Shown piece after piece: positions 12,879 through 21,944 of a DNA stretch of 34,660 nt. The position numbers and the translations under genes were made by a program. Below the pieces are notes generated by a model. It was not told where the DNA came from. It did no database searches and worked only from the letters and a program-made list of their open reading frames with translations. Position 1 is the stretch's first letter. Each line of letters begins with the position of its first letter. The stretch comes from Candidatus Gemmiger excrementavium (GTDB taxonomy: Bacteria > Bacillota > Clostridia > Oscillospirales > Ruminococcaceae), in assembly GCA_019116485.1 (NCBI GenBank), contig DXBO01000114.1:1-34660 (forward strand), given 5' to 3'.

Positions 12879-14461
12879 ACCACATCGTCAATGATTTGAA
12901 TGGAACCCTCCTGCGGGTAGACGGGCATTTCCTGGAAGGTGTCGGTGGCACAGAGCGCCCGGGTCTGTTCGTCGCTGCACCAGTTCATCTGGATGCCCAG
13001 TTCTTCCCAGTAGAGGCTGTGCCAGCCCCGGCTGTTGAAGGTAGGGTCAAAGGAGAGCAGCCCGAACTGGGCCAGGTCGCTGGCTTTTTCTGTCAGAGGG
13101 GAAACCGTATCATACACGCCTTTTTGCGGTTCGCCCAATATGCAGACCTGGGCGCCGGCCTGGTAGTCGGCGTTCTGCTCCAGCTGCAGGCAGATGCGGT
13201 TGGCCAGGTTGACGATCTTGTTTTTCTGGGCCAGCATGACCATGGCGTCGTTGTTGATCTGCACCACGTAGCCCCGCAGCAGGATCAGCCCGCAAAGGCT
13301 TGCGGCGGCCAGGGACCATGGCAGGCGGCCCGCTTTGCGGGGTGCCCGGTCCAGCAGTGCCAGACAAAAGGGCACCAGCAGTACCAAAGCCCCGGCCATC
13401 CGCAGTTCAATGCGGGTGTTTGGGTTGATGACATCGGTCAGGTTTGTCGCTGCCGGCAGCAGTGCCAAAAGGGTCAGTACCAACGCCCCTCCCCTGGGGT
13501 GACAGGCCGTCACCAGCCAGCGCAGGACGACCACCAGTGTCAGGACAAAGAGCAGCAGGTAAGCCAGCCGCTGGCCATAGTAGTTCTGGGCAATATTGTG
13601 GCCAAAGAAGTAGCATCCGAAGTCCTGGTAGGCGTTGCCCAATCCCTCCGGCAGATGCCTGATGAGGTCCAACCCCACCAGGTTGATGCCGTTGATCCCG
13701 GCCAGGGAGGTGTCATAATAGCGCAGGAAAAATTTGAGCCACAGGTAATATCCGGCTGTACCGGCCGCCCCCATAGCCAGCAGCTGTCCTGCCAAACAAA
13801 GGGTCGTTCGAGGCTCCTGCGGACTGCGCAAAAGTTGCAGAATAAGTATCATCAGGCTGAGTCCGGCTGCCACATTGAGGCTGGCCTGGTACAGGCTGAG
13901 CGCCAACAACAGGCACAGCGCCCCCGGAAGAAACCGCCAGCGCACTTTGCAGAAAACCACCGGCACTACCGCTAGCACTGCCAGAAAAAAGGACAAGGCG
14001 TAGGCCGCGCTGCAGTAGTGGTAGGTTTCCACTTCCGCCGTATAGGGTGCCAAAACCACCGTCAACGGAATCAACCAGCGCAGCGGCCGGGCGCGCACCT
14101 GGAGCAGACGCAAGACCAGCAATGCCGCCAGGGTATACAATAAAAGCAACAAAAACGCCGAAAGCGGCGCGTGGTTGATGCCGCCGCGCAGCATATCCAC
14201 AAAGCGCAGCCCCCACCGCCCCTGTTGGGTCTCCCAGCGGGGGGAAAATTCCCAAAAATCCGCAATATACAAGCTGCCGATGTGCAGCGAGTCGAAGTTC
14301 TGCAGGTGATTGGCATAAATCACATAGTGCCCTGCCACCGATGCCAGCAACGTCACCACAAACAACCAGCGACAGCGGTAGCCCCAACGGTATAAACGAC
14401 GCCAAGAAGCTTGCAATAATACCTCTACACGACTCAAATCCAGCAACCCCTTACTGTTCAT
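12851..14461 (-). CDS. GtrII-like membrane glycosyltransferase
   Basis: A 536-residue protein with about ten to twelve hydrophobic segments over residues 25-420 and a C-terminal soluble part of about 115 residues. It fits the Glucos_trans_II (GtrII) family: membrane enzymes that move a sugar from a polyprenyl-phosphate carrier to a cell-surface glycan on the outer side of the membrane. An early loop rich in Trp, Asp and Arg (FWEFSPRWETQQGRWGLRF, about residues 69-87) is the likely catalytic region. Its ATG overlaps the gtrB stop by 11 bases, so the two are coupled. The sugar and the acceptor are unknown. A broken relative follows downstream. Family assignment is good but made by eye. Confidence 0.82.
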   Translation of the reverse strand: MNSKGLLDLSRVEVLLQASWRRLYRWGYRCRWLFVVTLLASVAGHYVIYANHLQNFDSLHIGSLYIADFWEFSPRWETQQGRWGLRFVDMLRGGINHAPLSAFLLLLLYTLAALLVLRLLQVRARPLRWLIPLTVVLAPYTAEVETYHYCSAAYALSFFLAVLAVVPVVFCKVRWRFLPGALCLLLALSLYQASLNVAAGLSLMILILQLLRSPQEPRTTLCLAGQLLAMGAAGTAGYYLWLKFFLRYYDTSLAGINGINLVGLDLIRHLPEGLGNAYQDFGCYFFGHNIAQNYYGQRLAYLLLFVLTLVVVLRWLVTACHPRGGALVLTLLALLPAATNLTDVINPNTRIELRMAGALVLLVPFCLALLDRAPRKAGRLPWSLAAASLCGLILLRGYVVQINNDAMVMLAQKNKIVNLANRICLQLEQNADYQAGAQVCILGEPQKGVYDTVSPLTEKASDLAQFGLLSFDPTFNSRGWHSLYWEELGIQMNWCSDEQTRALCATDTFQEMPVYPQEGSIQIIDDVVVVKVAPIR

Positions 14462-15395
14462 CTGCCTCGGTCTCTGCTACAATATAGATGGGGCGGTGTT
14501 TGACTTCCAGATAGGTCTTGGCCAGGTATTCGCCCACAATGCCGATGCAGAACAGCTGCATGCCGCTGCACAGCAGCATGATGCAGACCAGGCTGGGCCA
14601 GCCGGAAGTGGGGTCGCCGAAAGCCAGCGCCCGCACCACCACGAAGATGATGCCGATGAACGCCAGGAAGCAGAACAGAACGCCCGCCCCCGCGGCAATG
14701 AGCAGCGGCGTGGTGGAAAAGCCCACGATGCCTTCAATGGAATATTTGAACAGCCCCCAGAAGTTCCACTTGGTGGTGCCGGCCACCCGCTCGATGTTCT
14801 CGTAGTCGAACCACTTGGTCTTGAAGCCCACCCAGCTGAAAATGCCCTTGCTGAAGCGGTTGTACTCGGCCATGCTGAGCACGGCGTTGACCATCTTGCG
14901 GCTCATGAGCCGGAAATCCCGCGCGCCGTCCACGATTTCGGTGTCGGACATCTTGTTGATGATCTGATAGAATTTTCTGGCAAACCAGCTGCGCAGGGGC
15001 GGTTCACCCTTGCGGGTAGTGCGTCGGGTAGCGGCACAGTCGTACTCGCCGCCCAGCAGGGTATCCAGCATGGCGGGCAGCAGGGCCGGCGGGTCCTGCA
15101 GGTCGGCGTCCATAGTGGCCACATAGTCGCCCTTGGCCGCCTGCAGCCCGGCGTAGATACCGGCCTCCTTGCCGAAATTGCGGCTGAACGAGACATAGCG
15201 CACACGAGCGTCCCGGGCGTGCAGTTCCCGGGCCACCCGCAGGGTACCGTCTTTGGAGCCGTCGTCTACAAAGATAAATTCAAAATCAGCGCCGTGGCTG
15301 GTTTTCATCTCTGCCGCCACACGGCTGGCTTCCTGATAAAAAAGAGGCATGGCCTCTTCCTCATTATAACAGGGTACGATCAGACTGATCAGCAT
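14451..15395 (-). CDS. Polyprenyl-phosphate glycosyltransferase (GtrB-like)
   Basis: A 314-residue family-2 glycosyltransferase with two C-terminal membrane helices. The catalytic domain starts LISLIVPCYNEEEAMPLFY, with FIFVDDGSKDGT at about 38-49 and the metal motif DADLQDPP at about 95-102. Two hydrophobic helices lie at about 233-260 and 270-295, followed by GIVGEYLAKTYLEVKHRP. It should transfer a sugar from a nucleotide donor to undecaprenyl phosphate on the inner side, supplying the GtrII-like enzyme encoded next. The ATG is preceded by AAGGAAAG. A gtrA-type flippase gene, the usual third partner, is not seen; the MATE protein might substitute, but that is a guess. Confidence 0.92.
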   Translation of the reverse strand: MLISLIVPCYNEEEAMPLFYQEASRVAAEMKTSHGADFEFIFVDDGSKDGTLRVARELHARDARVRYVSFSRNFGKEAGIYAGLQAAKGDYVATMDADLQDPPALLPAMLDTLLGGEYDCAATRRTTRKGEPPLRSWFARKFYQIINKMSDTEIVDGARDFRLMSRKMVNAVLSMAEYNRFSKGIFSWVGFKTKWFDYENIERVAGTTKWNFWGLFKYSIEGIVGFSTTPLLIAAGAGVLFCFLAFIGIIFVVVRALAFGDPTSGWPSLVCIMLLCSGMQLFCIGIVGEYLAKTYLEVKHRPIYIVAETEADEQ

Positions 15396-15449
15396 GACTG
15401 GACCTGCTTTCCTTGCCTGTTACGGCAAAATCTCATAATAAATATCTAT

Positions 15450-15478
15450 ATTATACCTATTCAGACTGCAAAAGTAAA
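15450..15478 (-). promoter_or_regulatory. Promoter of gtrB-gtrII-MATE block
   Basis: On the minus strand a perfect TATAAT (15455-15450) lies 17 bp after TTTACT (15478-15473), a 4-of-6 match to the -35 box. It lies between the leuS terminator and the gtrB start, in an AT-rich stretch that stands out from the GC-rich surroundings. It makes gtrB the first gene of a separate transcript. Confidence 0.75.
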
Positions 15479-15486
15479 TAGCCGCA

Positions 15487-15518
15487 CAAAAAGCGCCGCC
15501 CCTTGCGGGACAGCGCTT
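15487..15518 (-). terminator. Strong terminator of the housekeeping cluster
   Basis: On the minus strand a 12-bp stem (15518-15507 with 15502-15491, two G-T pairs) closes on a GCAA tetraloop, a stable GNRA type, and runs into five T (15493-15489 approximately, partly in the stem). It follows the leuS stop by a dozen bases and ends the long cluster that begins near 34175. Confidence 0.85.
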
Positions 15519-15530
15519 GTAAGACACAAA

Positions 15531-18074
15531 TCAGCCCTTGACGGCGATGTTGACCAGTTTGCCCTTGACGTAGATTTCCTTGGCGATGGTCTTGCCGGCG
15601 ATGGTTTCGGCCACGGCGGGTTCTTCTTTCGCCCGGGCGATGGCGTCGGCGTTCTCGATGGCGGCGGGCACCTGGATGCGGGCTTTCACCTTGCCGTTGA
15701 CCTGCACGGCGATCTCGATGGTCTGCTCCACGCACTTGGCCTCGTCGTAGGTGGGCCAGGCATGGTAGGCCAGCTGTTCGGTATGACCCAGCTGCTGCCA
15801 CAGTTCCTCGGTCATATGAGGCGCGAAGGGGTTGAGCAGCTGCAGCAGCACCTCATACTCGGCGCGGTTGGCGCCGCCGTGGTCACTGAGAGCGTTGACG
15901 TAGATCATCAACTGGGCGATGGCGGTGTTGGCCTTGAGGGCGTCGATGTCCTCGCCCACCTTCTTAATGGTGCGGTTGGCAACAGCCTCCAGCTCGGGGC
16001 GGATGGCATCGCCCTCCAGCAGTTTGTCGCTCATACTCCAAATCTTATCAAGGAAGCGCTTGCAGCCCTTGATGGAAGAAGTGTTCCAGGGAGCGGCCTT
16101 CTCAAAGTCACCGATGAACATCTCGTACAGGCGCAGGGTGTCGGCGCCGTACTCGGCCACCACGTCGTCGGGGTTGACCACGTTGCCCAGGCTCTTGGAC
16201 ATCTTGACGATGGGATGTTCGGCCATTTCGCCGTACTTTTCCACCAGGGCGGCGCGGGCGGCCTTCTCGCTGCCGTACTCGGCCAGCAGGCGTTTGCGCT
16301 CGGCGTCGGGCTGGTTCTCAAAGGCATGGGGGTTGAGGCCCAGGATCATCCCATGGCTGGTGCGCTTGGCATAGGGTTCCTTGGTGGGCACCACGCCCAG
16401 ATCATACAGGAATTTGTGCCAGAACCGGCTGTACAGCAGATGCAGGGTGGTGTGCTCCATGCCGCCGTTGTACCAGTCCACGGGGCTCCAGTATTCGAGG
16501 GCCTCCTTGCTGGCGATGGCCTCCTTGTTGTGGGGATCGCAGTAGCGCAGGAAGTACCAGCTGGAACCGGCCCACTGGGGCATGGTATCGGTCTCCCGCT
16601 TGGCGGGCGCGCCGCAGCAGGGGCAGGTGGTGTTGACCCACTCGGTGTGGCGGGCCAGCGGGCTCTCGCCGTCCTCGCCGGGCTCAAAATCCTTGATCTC
16701 AGGCAGGCGCAGGGGCAGTTCTTCTTCCGGCACCGGCACCCAGCCGCACTTCTCGCAGTAGATCATGGGGATGGGTTCGCCCCAGTAGCGCTGGCGGCTG
16801 AACACCCAGTCCCGCAGCTTGAAGTTCACCTGCTTGTGGCCCTTGCCGTTTTCCTCCAGCCAGGCGTACATCTTGGCCTTGGCATCCTCGACAGACAGGC
16901 CGTTGAGGAACCCGGAGTTGACCAGCGTGCCGGTGGCCACATCGGTGAAGGCTTCCTTGTCCAGGTCGCTGGGCGTGGGGCCCTGGACGACCTCGATGAT
17001 GGGCAGGCCGAATTTCTTGGCAAATTCCCAGTCGCGGGTGTCGTGGGCAGGCACAGCCATGATGGCGCCGGTGCCGTATGTGGCCAGGACGTAGTCCGAG
17101 ATGAAGATGGGCACCTGCTGGCCGTTGGCGGGGTTGATGGCCTGGACACCCTCGATGAGGACGCCGGTCTTTTCCTTGTTGAGTTCGGTGCGCTCGAAGT
17201 CAGACTTGCGGGCGGCTTCCTCCTGGTAGGCGGCCACGGCGTCGGTGTTTTTCACCAGGCCCGCGTCCACCCACTTCTTGATGAAGGCATGCTCGGGGCT
17301 GACCACCATGTAGGTGCAGCCGAACAGCGTGTCGGCGCGGGTGGTGTAAACGGTGAGAGTGTCGCCGGCGGTGGTGTCAAAGTTGATCTCGGCACCGTGG
17401 CTGCGCCCGATCCAGTTGCGCTGCTGGGTCTTGACACGCTCGATGTAGTCCACATCGTCCAGGTCGTCGATGAGGCGGTCGGCGTAGGCGGTGATCTTGA
17501 GCATCCACTGGCTCTTGACCTTCTGCACCACGGGGCTGCCGCAACGCTCACAGACGCCGTTGACCACTTCCTCGTTGGCAAGGACCACCTTGCAGCCGGT
17601 GCAGTAGTTCACCGTGGTGGCCTTTTTGTAGGCCAGGCCCTTTTTGAACAGCTGCAGGAAAATCCACTGAGTCCACTTGTAGTAGTTGGGGTCGGTGGTG
17701 TTGACCTCGCGCCCCCAGTCAAAGGAGAGACCCAGCGCCTTGAGCTGGCTCTTGAACCGCTCCACATTCTTGGCGGTGACGATCTCGGGGTTGATGTGGT
17801 TTTTCAGGGCATAGTTCTCGGTAGGCAGGCCAAAGGCGTCCCAACCCATGGGGTACAGCACATTGTAACCGCACTGCCGCTTTTTGCGGGCCACAATATC
17901 CAGCGCGGTATAGCTGCGGGGATGGCCCACATGCAGGCCGGCGGCGGAGGGATACGGGAACTCCACCAGGGCGTAGAACTTGGGCTTGCTGTGGTCGATC
18001 TCGGCATGGAAGGTGTTTTCTTCCTCCCAGACCTTCTGCCATTTGGCCTCTACGGATTTGAAATCGTATTTCAC
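15531..18074 (-). CDS. leuS: Leucyl-tRNA synthetase
   Basis: An 847-residue class I synthetase that charges tRNA-Leu with leucine in the cytoplasm, in the normal size range. The HIGH-type motif is HVGH at 48-51 in [23 protein letters not shown] follows, then the editing domain insert at about 220-420, the [19 protein letters not shown] block at about residues 495-513 and KMSKS at 624-628. The start is taken as GTG 18074 ([13 protein letters not shown]), which matches the usual N-terminus of bacterial LeuRS and has GGGGAG upstream; longer readings run through rsfS in another frame. It is the last gene of the cluster. A small piece of a leuS-like gene is found again at 12701-12796. Confidence 0.97.
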   Translation of the reverse strand: MKYDFKSVEAKWQKVWEEENTFHAEIDHSKPKFYALVEFPYPSAAGLHVGHPRSYTALDIVARKKRQCGYNVLYPMGWDAFGLPTENYALKNHINPEIVTAKNVERFKSQLKALGLSFDWGREVNTTDPNYYKWTQWIFLQLFKKGLAYKKATTVNYCTGCKVVLANEEVVNGVCERCGSPVVQKVKSQWMLKITAYADRLIDDLDDVDYIERVKTQQRNWIGRSHGAEINFDTTAGDTLTVYTTRADTLFGCTYMVVSPEHAFIKKWVDAGLVKNTDAVAAYQEEAARKSDFERTELNKEKTGVLIEGVQAINPANGQQVPIFISDYVLATYGTGAIMAVPAHDTRDWEFAKKFGLPIIEVVQGPTPSDLDKEAFTDVATGTLVNSGFLNGLSVEDAKAKMYAWLEENGKGHKQVNFKLRDWVFSRQRYWGEPIPMIYCEKCGWVPVPEEELPLRLPEIKDFEPGEDGESPLARHTEWVNTTCPCCGAPAKRETDTMPQWAGSSWYFLRYCDPHNKEAIASKEALEYWSPVDWYNGGMEHTTLHLLYSRFWHKFLYDLGVVPTKEPYAKRTSHGMILGLNPHAFENQPDAERKRLLAEYGSEKAARAALVEKYGEMAEHPIVKMSKSLGNVVNPDDVVAEYGADTLRLYEMFIGDFEKAAPWNTSSIKGCKRFLDKIWSMSDKLLEGDAIRPELEAVANRTIKKVGEDIDALKANTAIAQLMIYVNALSDHGGANRAEYEVLLQLLNPFAPHMTEELWQQLGHTEQLAYHAWPTYDEAKCVEQTIEIAVQVNGKVKARIQVPAAIENADAIARAKEEPAVAETIAGKTIAKEIYVKGKLVNIAVKG

Positions 18075-18105
18075 GGTAACTTCTCTCCCCACTCTATTCG
18101 GGCGC

Positions 18106-18480
18106 TTACTGGGCGTCCGTGGTATTTTCTTGCAGCCACTCGCTGGCAGGCACCGGCGTGGCGTCGGCCCACAGGTGCTCCAGGTCGTAGTATTCGTGCG
18201 CTTCCTGGGTAAAGACATGCACGATGACACTGCCGTAATCCAGCAGCACCCAGCGTTTGCCGTCGTGGCCCTCGGTGCGCAGCACCTTGACGCCCTCGCG
18301 CTCCAACTGGAATTCCGCCTCATCGGCCAGACCCCCCACATGGGTGGTGGAGGTGCCGGTGGCGATGACAAAATACTCGGTGACGGTGGTCAGGTCCTCC
18401 ACGGCCAGGATGTGGACGTTGAGGGCTTTCTTGGCGTCCAGCGCGCGGGCCAGACGGATGGCAAGTTCTCTGCTCTCCAT
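18106..18480 (-). CDS. rsfS: Ribosomal silencing factor RsfS
   Basis: A 124-residue member of the Iojap/RsfS family, which binds ribosomal protein L14 on the 50S subunit and blocks joining of the 30S when nutrients are short. Conserved pieces are visible: [19 protein letters not shown] at about 37-55, [14 protein letters not shown] at about 69-82 and [20 protein letters not shown] at about 84-103. Its length matches the family. The ATG has AGGAGA upstream. It lies between the LCP gene (21 bases away) and leuS (31 bases), a neighbourhood shared by many Firmicutes, where yqeK, rsfS and leuS are often together. Confidence 0.95.
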   Translation of the reverse strand: MESRELAIRLARALDAKKALNVHILAVEDLTTVTEYFVIATGTSTTHVGGLADEAEFQLEREGVKVLRTEGHDGKRWVLLDYGSVIVHVFTQEAHEYYDLEHLWADATPVPASEWLQENTTDAQ

Positions 18481-18501
18481 GGTATTCTCCTATATTCGGT
18501 A

Positions 18502-20355
18502 TCAGGCGGCGGAGTCCGTACTCTCGCTGCCGCTGTCGGTACTCTCGGTGCTTTCAGTGCTGTCGCTCTCGGTCACGTCCACCACCTGGCTGGAGCCGTC
18601 CAGGTTGTTGTCATGCTGGGCCTGGTCGGCTTCGCTCATCAGGCCGCCCATGATCTGAATATTGGGGTCGGTGGCCGTATAACCGGTCAGATCCACGGCG
18701 TTGTCGCACAGGTTGAGCTGGCTGGCATCCACCGGGCCGGTATTCTCGCGGAAATACTGGTTCAGCAGGTCGGCGTCCTCCTGGCGGGCCGGGTAGAGCA
18801 GCGCCTGGTCGCCGTACATGGGGCCACTGATGACCGGCATCTGGCAAATCATGATCTTGTTGCTGTCCACGCTGAGCAGGCTCACCGCAAAGCTGATGAG
18901 CTTGGAGGCGCTGAGGTCAGTCTCCATATAATTGAGCACAGCGGGGGTCAGCTTGGCCACGTCCCAGATGTTGCCGATGCTCTTGAGCTTGCGGAAGATG
19001 GCCGCGTAGAACTGGCGCTGCATGTTCAGGCGACCGATGTCTCCATCAGGGTAAATTTTGCGGGCGCGCAGCAGGAATTCCATGGCTTCCCCGTTGAGGG
19101 TCTGGTAACCGGCCGGAATATAGCTGTTGCCCAGACCCAGGGAGGCGTAGTCCACATCAAAGGGCACATAAATCTCCACGCCGCCGAACAGGTCCACCAG
19201 CTCGGTGAGCATTTCCAGGCGGATGGTCACATAGCCGTCGATGGGAATCTTATACTGGTCGGCTACCAGTTCACACAGGGCCGCCATATTGTTGTTGCCG
19301 TCCGAGCCTTGGGTCTTGGCCACGCTGTTGATACGGTAGTTGCCGGACACGCTGGTGTCAGTGGTGACCATGGTGTCGCGGGGGATCTGCAGCATCTTGA
19401 GTTCGCCCGTCTCGTTGTTGAAATGGACATAGAGGATCATGTCGGTCATGCCGTCGTTGACATTGGAGTCATTGGCGGCACCGGCAGAAAGGTCCCCGGT
19501 GCTGGAGCGGTCCACGCCGGTGACAAGGATGTTCAGTTCCTTGTCCTGGAATTCCTTGGGCGTGTTGATGAGCTGGCTAAGCTTGATGGCCCCGCCCTCC
19601 GGCGCGATGGCCGCCATGATCAGGGCATAGGTGCCGCCGAAGATGGCCAGAATGACCAGCAGGGTGACCAGCAGGATCTTCCACCACAGGCCCTTCTTCT
19701 TTTTCTTTTTGCCCTTGGCGCTGTAGGGGGTGTCGTCCCCTTTCTTGCCGCCCTTTTTACCCTTGGGGGCATCCCCGTCCCGGGGCGGCTTGCGTCCGCC
19801 GCCGCTGCCACCGGTTTTGGCGGCGCGGTGGGTGGTCTTTTCCGGCGCGGCGGATTCCGGGGCACGGCGGGCAGGCTGTGCCGCCTGGGCGGGCTGCTCC
19901 ATCTGGATACCGCCCGCGGCGTCCCCCCCCTGTACGCTGTGCACATCCATGCGGCGAATCTGCTGCTGGGGCTGGGCGGCGGGCTGGGATGGCCGATGCA
20001 CGGTACGCCGGCTTTGCGCCGGAAAACGCACGGTATTGCCATACTTGCGCTCTGCCGCTGCGCGGTAGGCCAGCGCCTGCTTTTGGGCGTAGGTCAACTC
20101 CCGCGGGGCTTCTTGTTCGGGGGGCTGTACCGGCAGTTCCGGTTCCTGCACCGGGGGCTCCGGTTCCTGCACCGGCTCCACCGGGCGCTGGCTGATGTAC
20201 CGGCCCTGCGCCGTGCGCACCGGCTGGTTCAACGTGCGGCGATTGGCGTTCTGGTTGGCCAACTGACGGGCCCGCTGACGGGCGGCTTCGTATTGCTGCT
20301 GATCCAGCATGCCGCCGGAGGCATTGCCGGTGTTCAGCTTACGCGGTTCGCTCAT
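18502..20355 (-). CDS. LytR-CpsA-Psr family cell-wall protein with long tail
   Basis: A 617-residue LCP protein. These enzymes attach teichoic acid or other glycopolymers from lipid carriers to peptidoglycan, outside the membrane. Here the cytoplasmic N-terminal part is unusually long (about 222 residues). It is low in complexity, rich in Gln, Pro, Ala and Arg, with PVQEPE-type repeats near residues 58-80 and a lysine block (GKKKKKKG) next to the membrane. One helix follows at about 223-250, then the LCP domain at about 272-500 with TDMILYVHFN and LQIPRDTMV, whose Arg and Asp are the family's phosphate and metal contacts. The tail is a Ser/Asp/Glu/Thr repeat (STESTESTDSGSES). The ATG has GGGAGGAAA upstream. 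Which polymer it handles is unknown. Confidence 0.92.
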   Translation of the reverse strand: MSEPRKLNTGNASGGMLDQQQYEAARQRARQLANQNANRRTLNQPVRTAQGRYISQRPVEPVQEPEPPVQEPELPVQPPEQEAPRELTYAQKQALAYRAAAERKYGNTVRFPAQSRRTVHRPSQPAAQPQQQIRRMDVHSVQGGDAAGGIQMEQPAQAAQPARRAPESAAPEKTTHRAAKTGGSGGGRKPPRDGDAPKGKKGGKKGDDTPYSAKGKKKKKKGLWWKILLVTLLVILAIFGGTYALIMAAIAPEGGAIKLSQLINTPKEFQDKELNILVTGVDRSSTGDLSAGAANDSNVNDGMTDMILYVHFNNETGELKMLQIPRDTMVTTDTSVSGNYRINSVAKTQGSDGNNNMAALCELVADQYKIPIDGYVTIRLEMLTELVDLFGGVEIYVPFDVDYASLGLGNSYIPAGYQTLNGEAMEFLLRARKIYPDGDIGRLNMQRQFYAAIFRKLKSIGNIWDVAKLTPAVLNYMETDLSASKLISFAVSLLSVDSNKIMICQMPVISGPMYGDQALLYPARQEDADLLNQYFRENTGPVDASQLNLCDNAVDLTGYTATDPNIQIMGGLMSEADQAQHDNNLDGSSQVVDVTESDSTESTESTDSGSESTDSAA

Positions 20356-20407
20356 GGGCGTTTCCTCCCTGTTGTTGGGGTTGTTTTACAGTCTTGTGCG
20401 CGGCGGC

Positions 20408-20977
20408 TCAACGGCCCAGGCGCACTTTTTGGGCTTCGTAGGCAGCGACGCTCTCAGGGTCGAGGTCGCCCCCCTTTTCTTTGACAAAATCAATGCTTTG
20501 TTTCAGTGCCGCCAAAAGCGCGGCATCCAGGTCCTGCATTTCCAGGGCGCGCAGTTCCTCTACGCCGGGCCAGTCGCGCTCGGCGCTGGTCATGTCGGCC
20601 AGATAGAGAATTTTGTCCAGCAGGCTCATATCCGGTTTCCCGGTGGTGTGGCAGCGGATGGCCGACAGCACCTCGGGGTCGGTAACGCCCCAGCGGGTCT
20701 GGGCCAGGATGGCGGCGGCGATGCCGTGCCAGATGGCGGCGGGGCGCGCGGGGGCATTTTCTGCTATTATAACATTGTCGGCAAAAATCTGCAACAGGGC
20801 ATCCCGGGGCAGTTCCTTGGCGCTGTCATGCAAGAGAGCCGCCAGGGCTGCCTTTTCGGGGTCCGCGCCCCATTTTTCGGCCAATTGGACCGCCATTTTT
20901 TTTACATTTTTGGTGTGCGTCCAGCGCTTTTGGCTCAACATCGGCTTGACCAGGCGCTTAGCTTCCTCACAGGTCAT
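20408..20977 (-). CDS. yqeK: YqeK-type HD-domain Ap4A hydrolase
   Basis: A 189-residue HD-superfamily protein. Metal ligands are visible in THTKNVKKMA (His near 21), LLHDSAKELP (the HD pair at about 50-51), IWHGIAAA (His near 84) and later LYLADMTSAERDWPGVEELR with the Asp ligand near 127. YqeK enzymes split diadenosine tetraphosphate symmetrically into two ADP. The gene overlaps the end of nadD by 11 bases, the standard nadD-yqeK pairing of Firmicutes. The ATG at 20977 has AAGGAGG upstream. Confidence 0.93.
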   Translation of the reverse strand: MTCEEAKRLVKPMLSQKRWTHTKNVKKMAVQLAEKWGADPEKAALAALLHDSAKELPRDALLQIFADNVIIAENAPARPAAIWHGIAAAILAQTRWGVTDPEVLSAIRCHTTGKPDMSLLDKILYLADMTSAERDWPGVEELRALEMQDLDAALLAALKQSIDFVKEKGGDLDPESVAAYEAQKVRLGR

Positions 20978-21602
20978 GATGCGCCTCCTTCTCGGTTACA
21001 GGGGCAGGTTCCCGGTACAGGCCCCGTTCTTCAATGACCCGCAGTACTTCGGCGGGCAGCAGGTCCCCCCACCGGACACGGGGGATCGCCCCGGTGCGCA
21101 GCGAACTGGAGGCACAGGGGTAACTTTCGGCCCGGGCAAACAGCACCCGCCCGCCCGACGCCTGCAGCTGCTGGGCTGCGGTGTGCAGCGCCAGCGCGTC
21201 GCCGGGGCGGCGGCTTTCCACCACCAGGGTGGCCATCTGCAAAATATCCCGCCAGCGGTTCCAGCGGGGAAAACTGAGCAGCATGTCGCTGCCGATGCTC
21301 AGAAACAGTTCCGCACCGGGACACTGCTGCTGCAGCATTTCCAGCGTGTTGTAGGTATAACTGCGCCCGCCCCGGCGTATCTCCCAGTCACTGACCTCCA
21401 CCAGGGGGGACAGTGCCTTGAAGCAATCGCACATGGCCAGGCGCACTTCGCCCGGGGTAGCACTGGCCGCCTTGTGGGGCGGTGTACCCGCGGGCATGAC
21501 GATGGCACGGTCCGGCCGCACCAGGTCCAAAGCGGCCCGCAGGTTGTTCATGTGACCGTTGTGGGGCGGGTCAAAGGTGCCGCCGTAGAGCAGGATCTTC
21601 AC
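20967..21602 (-). CDS. nadD: Nicotinate-nucleotide adenylyltransferase
   Basis: A 211-residue nucleotidyltransferase that joins nicotinate mononucleotide and ATP to make deamido-NAD, a step of NAD synthesis. GGTFDPPHNGHMNNLR at 8-23 is the (T/H)xGH-type active site. The distal ATP-binding motif appears as CASSSLRTG near residue 170, a form of the family SSTxIR motif. The start is GTG 21602, overlapping the stop of yhbY by GTGA. The product works in the cytoplasm. Neighbours yhbY and yqeK are its normal companions. Confidence 0.96.
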   Translation of the reverse strand: MKILLYGGTFDPPHNGHMNNLRAALDLVRPDRAIVMPAGTPPHKAASATPGEVRLAMCDCFKALSPLVEVSDWEIRRGGRSYTYNTLEMLQQQCPGAELFLSIGSDMLLSFPRWNRWRDILQMATLVVESRRPGDALALHTAAQQLQASGGRVLFARAESYPCASSSLRTGAIPRVRWGDLLPAEVLRVIEERGLYREPAPVTEKEAHHDL

Positions 21603-21898
21603 TTGGCCAGCAGCGCGGCGTAGGCGCTCTCTTTGGGTTTTGCCTTGAACAGCACGAACTTGCGGCCAATGACCTGCACACAGTCAGCGGACAGGGCTTC
21701 CGACAGGATATCGGCGGCCTCCCGGGCGGAGTATTCACTGTTTTCCAGCACTTTGATCTTGATGAGTTCCCGGGCGGCCAGGCAATCGGCCACACCCTGG
21801 ATCAGGGTCTCGTCGATCTCACCTTTGCCGATCTGGAACACGGGGTCCAGGGGGTTGGCGGCGCCGCGCAGGGCGGCACGTTGTTTGCTGTTGAGCAT
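21599..21898 (-). CDS. yhbY: YhbY-type RNA-binding CRM-domain protein
   Basis: A 99-residue protein made of a single CRM domain: LNSKQRAALRGAANPLDPVF at the N-terminus, the GKGEI turn near 29-33 (the family's GxxG-like loop), ELIKIKVLENSE in the middle and QVIGRKFVLFKAK at the end. Relatives bind pre-50S ribosomal particles and assist assembly. ATG 21898 is chosen because AAGGAGA precedes it at good distance; a longer reading upstream would run into rdgB and has no such site. It lies between rdgB and nadD. Confidence 0.93.
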   Translation of the reverse strand: MLNSKQRAALRGAANPLDPVFQIGKGEIDETLIQGVADCLAARELIKIKVLENSEYSAREAADILSEALSADCVQVIGRKFVLFKAKPKESAYAALLAK

Positions 21899-21944
21899 AT
21901 CGTTTCTCCTTATGGTCAGGGTATGCGGCGGGACGGGGCGGTGT

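Noticed and set aside
14496-18212. A 1238-codon plus-strand open frame opposite leuS and gtrB
   Set aside because: It is antisense to well-supported genes; its composition (His, Gly, Val, Leu, Gln-rich without domains) is what high-GC antisense frames give. The same holds for the long plus-strand frames at 17980-20484, 23266-27876 and 29716-32985.
18532-18570. A short tandem repeat in the LCP gene as a possible repeat array
   Set aside because: It encodes the Ser/Thr/Glu-rich tail of the LCP protein in frame; it is a coding low-complexity segment, not a CRISPR or independent repeat.
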